Source: Candidatus Saccharimonadota bacterium
GTDB lineage: Bacteria; Patescibacteriota; Saccharimonadia; Saccharimonadales; Saccharimonadaceae
DNA: 6,935 bases
NCBI GenBank assembly: GCA_017652715.1
Contig: JAGCAL010000057.1
Span: 1 to 6,935 of the forward strand
Direction: 5' to 3'
The notes beneath the pieces are model-generated. The model searched no databases. It had not been told where the DNA came from and was given only the letters and a program-made list of their open reading frames with translations. Made by a program: the position numbers and the translations under genes. Below are positions 4,895 through 6,935 of the stretch, in pieces. Position 1 is the first letter of the stretch. Every line of letters starts with the position of its first letter.

Positions 4895-4900
4895 TATAAT
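4895..4900 (+). promoter_or_regulatory. -10 element giving a leaderless mRNA for the PLP enzyme
   Basis: A perfect TATAAT is followed by six bases and then ATG 4907, which puts the expected +1 at the start codon. No good -35 is seen at 16-18 bases upstream (TAGGTG at 17), because that stretch lies in the terminator arm. No Shine-Dalgarno site precedes the ATG. Confidence 0.55.
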
Positions 4901-4906
4901 ACTTAT

Positions 4907-6070
4907 ATGAAAGATTTTGATTATTTAGGTGAGGGGGAAGTATATCTAGATTCGGCGTGCCAGAGTTTGCGCCCGCGGCCAGTCATTGAGGCGTTAAATA
5001 AATATTATACGGAACATAACTCTTGTGGCGAAAGAGTTAAATATGAGTGGGGAAAAATTACGGACGAAAAAGTTGAGTCGACTAGGGAAAAAGTTTTAAA
5101 GTTTCTCAAACTTTCGCCACGTAAATATAATACTTCGTTCACGCTAAATACTACTTATGGGATTAATTTGATTTTATCTCAGATTAAGACTAGAGAATTT
5201 AAGAAGATCATGACTAGTGAGATTGAGCATAACTCGCCTTTTCTTTCGTCAATAGCCTTTTCGGCGCGTACTGAACTTCCGCGCGAAGTGATGAAGCGAA
5301 ATGATGATGGTTCGATTAATGTTTCAGATTATGATTTTAACAAGGCCGTCGTTGTTGTAAACTGCGCGGCGAATTTTGATGGACGGAAACTTTTGAATAT
5401 TAAGGAGTTAGTTAAGGCCGTACATAAGGCTGGCGGAATAATTATTATTGATGCGGCGCAAGCTATGGCGCATTCGGCCGATATCGTGCGAGGAGTAGAG
5501 GCGGATGCAATTTGTTTTTCGGCTCATAAGATGTATGCACCTTCGCTTGGGGTGATTGTTTGGAATAATGATTTGGTAGATAAGCTAAATGTCGGTTTTA
5601 TCGGCGGAGGAATGGTTGATGATGTAGAAAAAGATAAGTACCTACTCTCGGCCGAGAATAAGGAACATAGATATACGCGCTTCGAGGCGGGATTGCAAGC
5701 TTGGGGAGAGATCGTTGGTTTCGGAGCGGCGATTGATTGGTTAGAAAAATTACCGAAGTCGGGTTGGAAGAATTTAGAAGATAATGCGAGTGAACTTTAT
5801 GATTTTTTGGCGAGCTCAGATAAGGTTCATTTAATTAATACTGAGCCGAATCCGACAATGTCGTTTTACGTCAAGGGCCTTGATTCGCATTTACTCGGAG
5901 AAGCTTTAAGTCGCGAGGGAATTATGGCACGAACGGGATATTTTTGTGTGCATTATTATCTCAGTCATATACTTGGCCTGCCGCCGCTAATTAGATTTTC
6001 GCTTTCACTCGCAAATACGAAAGAAGATATTGAAAAAATCAAAAAGACTTTACAAAAGATTTTATATTAA
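4907..6070 (+). CDS. Class V aminotransferase, SufS/CsdA-like cysteine desulfurase
   Basis: This is a PLP enzyme of the class V fold; SufS-type members take sulfur from cysteine for Fe-S clusters and thiolated cofactors. It has 387 residues (SufS ~406). It starts like the family with V-Y-L-D-S-A (12-17). Conserved active-site positions are T-T-x-G-I-N-L (82-88), His108 stacking on PLP in E-I-E-H, Asn156, Asp182 and Gln185 in I-I-D-A-A-Q, the Schiff-base Lys208 in F-S-A-H-K, Cys347 in R-T-G-Y-F-C (the persulfide-forming position) and Arg363 in I-R-F-S-L-S for the substrate carboxylate. Departures from SufS: R-F-E-A-G is followed by Leu263 rather than the usual Thr, and Y-F-C replaces H-H-C. 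An ATG at 4859 extends the frame by 16 codons, but these lie inside the terminator hairpin and before the promoter, so 4907 is the start. No suf or isc partner is nearby, so desulfurase is likely but not certain. Confidence 0.87.
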   Translation: MKDFDYLGEGEVYLDSACQSLRPRPVIEALNKYYTEHNSCGERVKYEWGKITDEKVESTREKVLKFLKLSPRKYNTSFTLNTTYGINLILSQIKTREFKKIMTSEIEHNSPFLSSIAFSARTELPREVMKRNDDGSINVSDYDFNKAVVVVNCAANFDGRKLLNIKELVKAVHKAGGIIIIDAAQAMAHSADIVRGVEADAICFSAHKMYAPSLGVIVWNNDLVDKLNVGFIGGGMVDDVEKDKYLLSAENKEHRYTRFEAGLQAWGEIVGFGAAIDWLEKLPKSGWKNLEDNASELYDFLASSDKVHLINTEPNPTMSFYVKGLDSHLLGEALSREGIMARTGYFCVHYYLSHILGLPPLIRFSLSLANTKEDIEKIKKTLQKILY

Positions 6071-6077
6071 TTATAAT
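6049..6077 (+). promoter_or_regulatory. Promoter of the surface-protein gene, leaderless type
   Basis: TTTACA (6049-6054; five of six consensus bases) lies within the end of the PLP-enzyme gene. A 17-base spacer and perfect TATAAT (6072-6077) follow. ATG 6084 begins six bases later, at the expected +1. No terminator separates it from the upstream gene. Confidence 0.78.
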
Positions 6078-6083
6078 TAGCTT

Positions 6084-6935
6084 ATGTTTAGGTCAAAGGT
6101 TGTAAAATTGGCAACATTTGGATTTTCTAGTGTCCTAATGTCTGCTAGTATAATTTCTTTTTTAATATTAACTTCTAATCCGGTTTCCGCCGACGACTCT
6201 GTAATCTCTGACGTCTCCATCTCGGTCCCAGTCTCTTGTAGTGTAACTGGAACTCTAGATACTGACCATACAGCTACAGTTAATAATGGTACATATCAAG
6301 AAGATATTGGTACTACTACTTTTAAGGTAGTATGTAATGATAATTCTGGTTATTCTATCTATGCTGTAGGTTATTCTAATGAAGAATTTGGTAATACTAA
6401 AATGTCAGCAACAATAGGAGGAGTACTAACTCCTGCTAGTGACTTTAATACTGGACTTGCTACATCAGGAAATACTAGTGCTTGGGCTATGAAGATTATA
6501 CCGGTTACTACTGCATCAAGCGGCACTACTCAACCATATACTCCAACCATAGAAAGCGATACTAATGGCACATTCTCAAATTATCATATAGTACCAAGTA
6601 CTTATACTAAAGTAGCTACATTTGCTTCTAGTACAGATTTCACGATTGGTTCTTCTATTCAATCTACTTATAGAGCCTTCATCTCATCAAACCAGCTCGC
6701 CGGTAACTATAACGGCAAAGTACGCTATACCCTAGTTCATCCGGCGAGTGAGGTGCCGACGCAACCAGTTGTATGTGATCCTGACTATATCTGCTATAAT
6801 CCAAATGCTTCCGGAGTAGTGGATTCTATGGGGGACCAACGTATTGTAATACCATCAGCGACAACTATAGACCTTTGGGCTTCAAATTTCCAACGTCCAG
6901 GCTACGGCTTTGCTGGCTGGTCTGACAAATACGAC
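6084..6935 (+). CDS. Secreted surface protein with Listeria-Bacteroides-type repeat (3' partial)
   Basis: The frame is open from ATG 6084 to the window edge (284 codons, no stop). It begins with a clear signal peptide: basic start (R3, K5, K8), hydrophobic core about residues 10-30, and a likely cleavage after P-V-S-A (residue 36). The exported part is Thr/Ser/Asn-rich. A first module (about 40-225) opens with I-S-V-P-V-S-C and contains D-I-G-T-T-T-F-K-V-V-C-N-D-N-S-G-Y; Cys52 and Cys84 may pair. A second Cys pair (231, 237) precedes a segment ending F-Q-R-P-G-Y-G-F-A-G-W, the hallmark of Listeria-Bacteroides (InlB B-type) repeats found in surface adhesins. More repeats and a C-terminal anchor may lie beyond the window. 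The gene appears to be translated without a leader. The role is probably cell-surface interaction (inference); I recall similar proteins in Saccharibacteria, which live on host bacteria. Confidence 0.85.
   Translation, partial: MFRSKVVKLATFGFSSVLMSASIISFLILTSNPVSADDSVISDVSISVPVSCSVTGTLDTDHTATVNNGTYQEDIGTTTFKVVCNDNSGYSIYAVGYSNEEFGNTKMSATIGGVLTPASDFNTGLATSGNTSAWAMKIIPVTTASSGTTQPYTPTIESDTNGTFSNYHIVPSTYTKVATFASSTDFTIGSSIQSTYRAFISSNQLAGNYNGKVRYTLVHPASEVPTQPVVCDPDYICYNPNASGVVDSMGDQRIVIPSATTIDLWASNFQRPGYGFAGWSDKYD

Noticed and set aside
4859..4906. Sixteen-codon N-terminal extension of the PLP enzyme
   Set aside because: These codons lie inside the rplL terminator hairpin and the promoter, and family alignment begins right after ATG 4907.

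Overview
The window carries the conserved bacterial secE-nusG-rplK-rplA-rplJ-rplL neighbourhood on the + strand, with two unrelated genes inserted into it, followed by a PLP enzyme gene and the start of a secreted surface-protein gene. Several features point to a Patescibacteria/CPR bacterium, most likely Saccharibacteria (TM7). The intergenic spacers are AT-rich. The ribosomal proteins have charged N-terminal tails (SecE, L1). There are leaderless promoters. The last gene encodes a Listeria-Bacteroides-repeat type surface protein of the kind I recall as common in Saccharibacteria. UGA acts as a stop: the gene at 1514-1945 ends in TGA directly before a terminator, and no core gene has an in-frame TGA. 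This argues against the UGA=Gly code of Gracilibacteria and Absconditabacteria. The lineage assignment is an inference from protein features, not from a marker search.

Layout. Positions 1-870: the 3' end of secE and nusG, one base apart. Positions 872-1401: rplK with its own promoter and a strong terminator. Positions 1434-2007: a self-contained unit made of promoter, an unrecognised basic protein with four cysteines, and a perfect GNRA-loop terminator. Positions 2009-3083: rplA with its own promoter, a leader that may hold an L1 autoregulatory site, a ~90-residue N-terminal extension on L1, and a terminator. Positions 3098-3697: a seven-helix membrane protein on an apparently leaderless transcript. 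Positions 3705-4889: rplJ-rplL behind a well-formed L10 leader and ending in a long hairpin. Positions 4895-6070: a class V aminotransferase/cysteine desulfurase-like gene, apparently leaderless. Positions 6049-6935: the promoter and first 284 codons of a secreted surface protein, also apparently leaderless and cut off by the window edge.

How it works together. The ribosomal genes encode the L11/L1/L10-L12 stalk proteins, along with NusG and the SecE translocon subunit. What is normally one or two operons is broken here into separately promoted and terminated units. Regulation by L10 (and possibly L1) is placed on the individual leaders. rpoB/rpoC, which usually follow rplL, are absent from this position. 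Two translation-initiation styles alternate. The ribosomal genes and the four-cysteine gene have leaders, most with Shine-Dalgarno sites. The membrane protein, PLP enzyme and surface protein all have TATAAT followed by exactly six bases and then ATG, which places the predicted +1 on the start codon.

No tRNA, rRNA, CRISPR array, insertion sequence or phage attachment site was seen. No gene-free stretch exceeds 300 bases.
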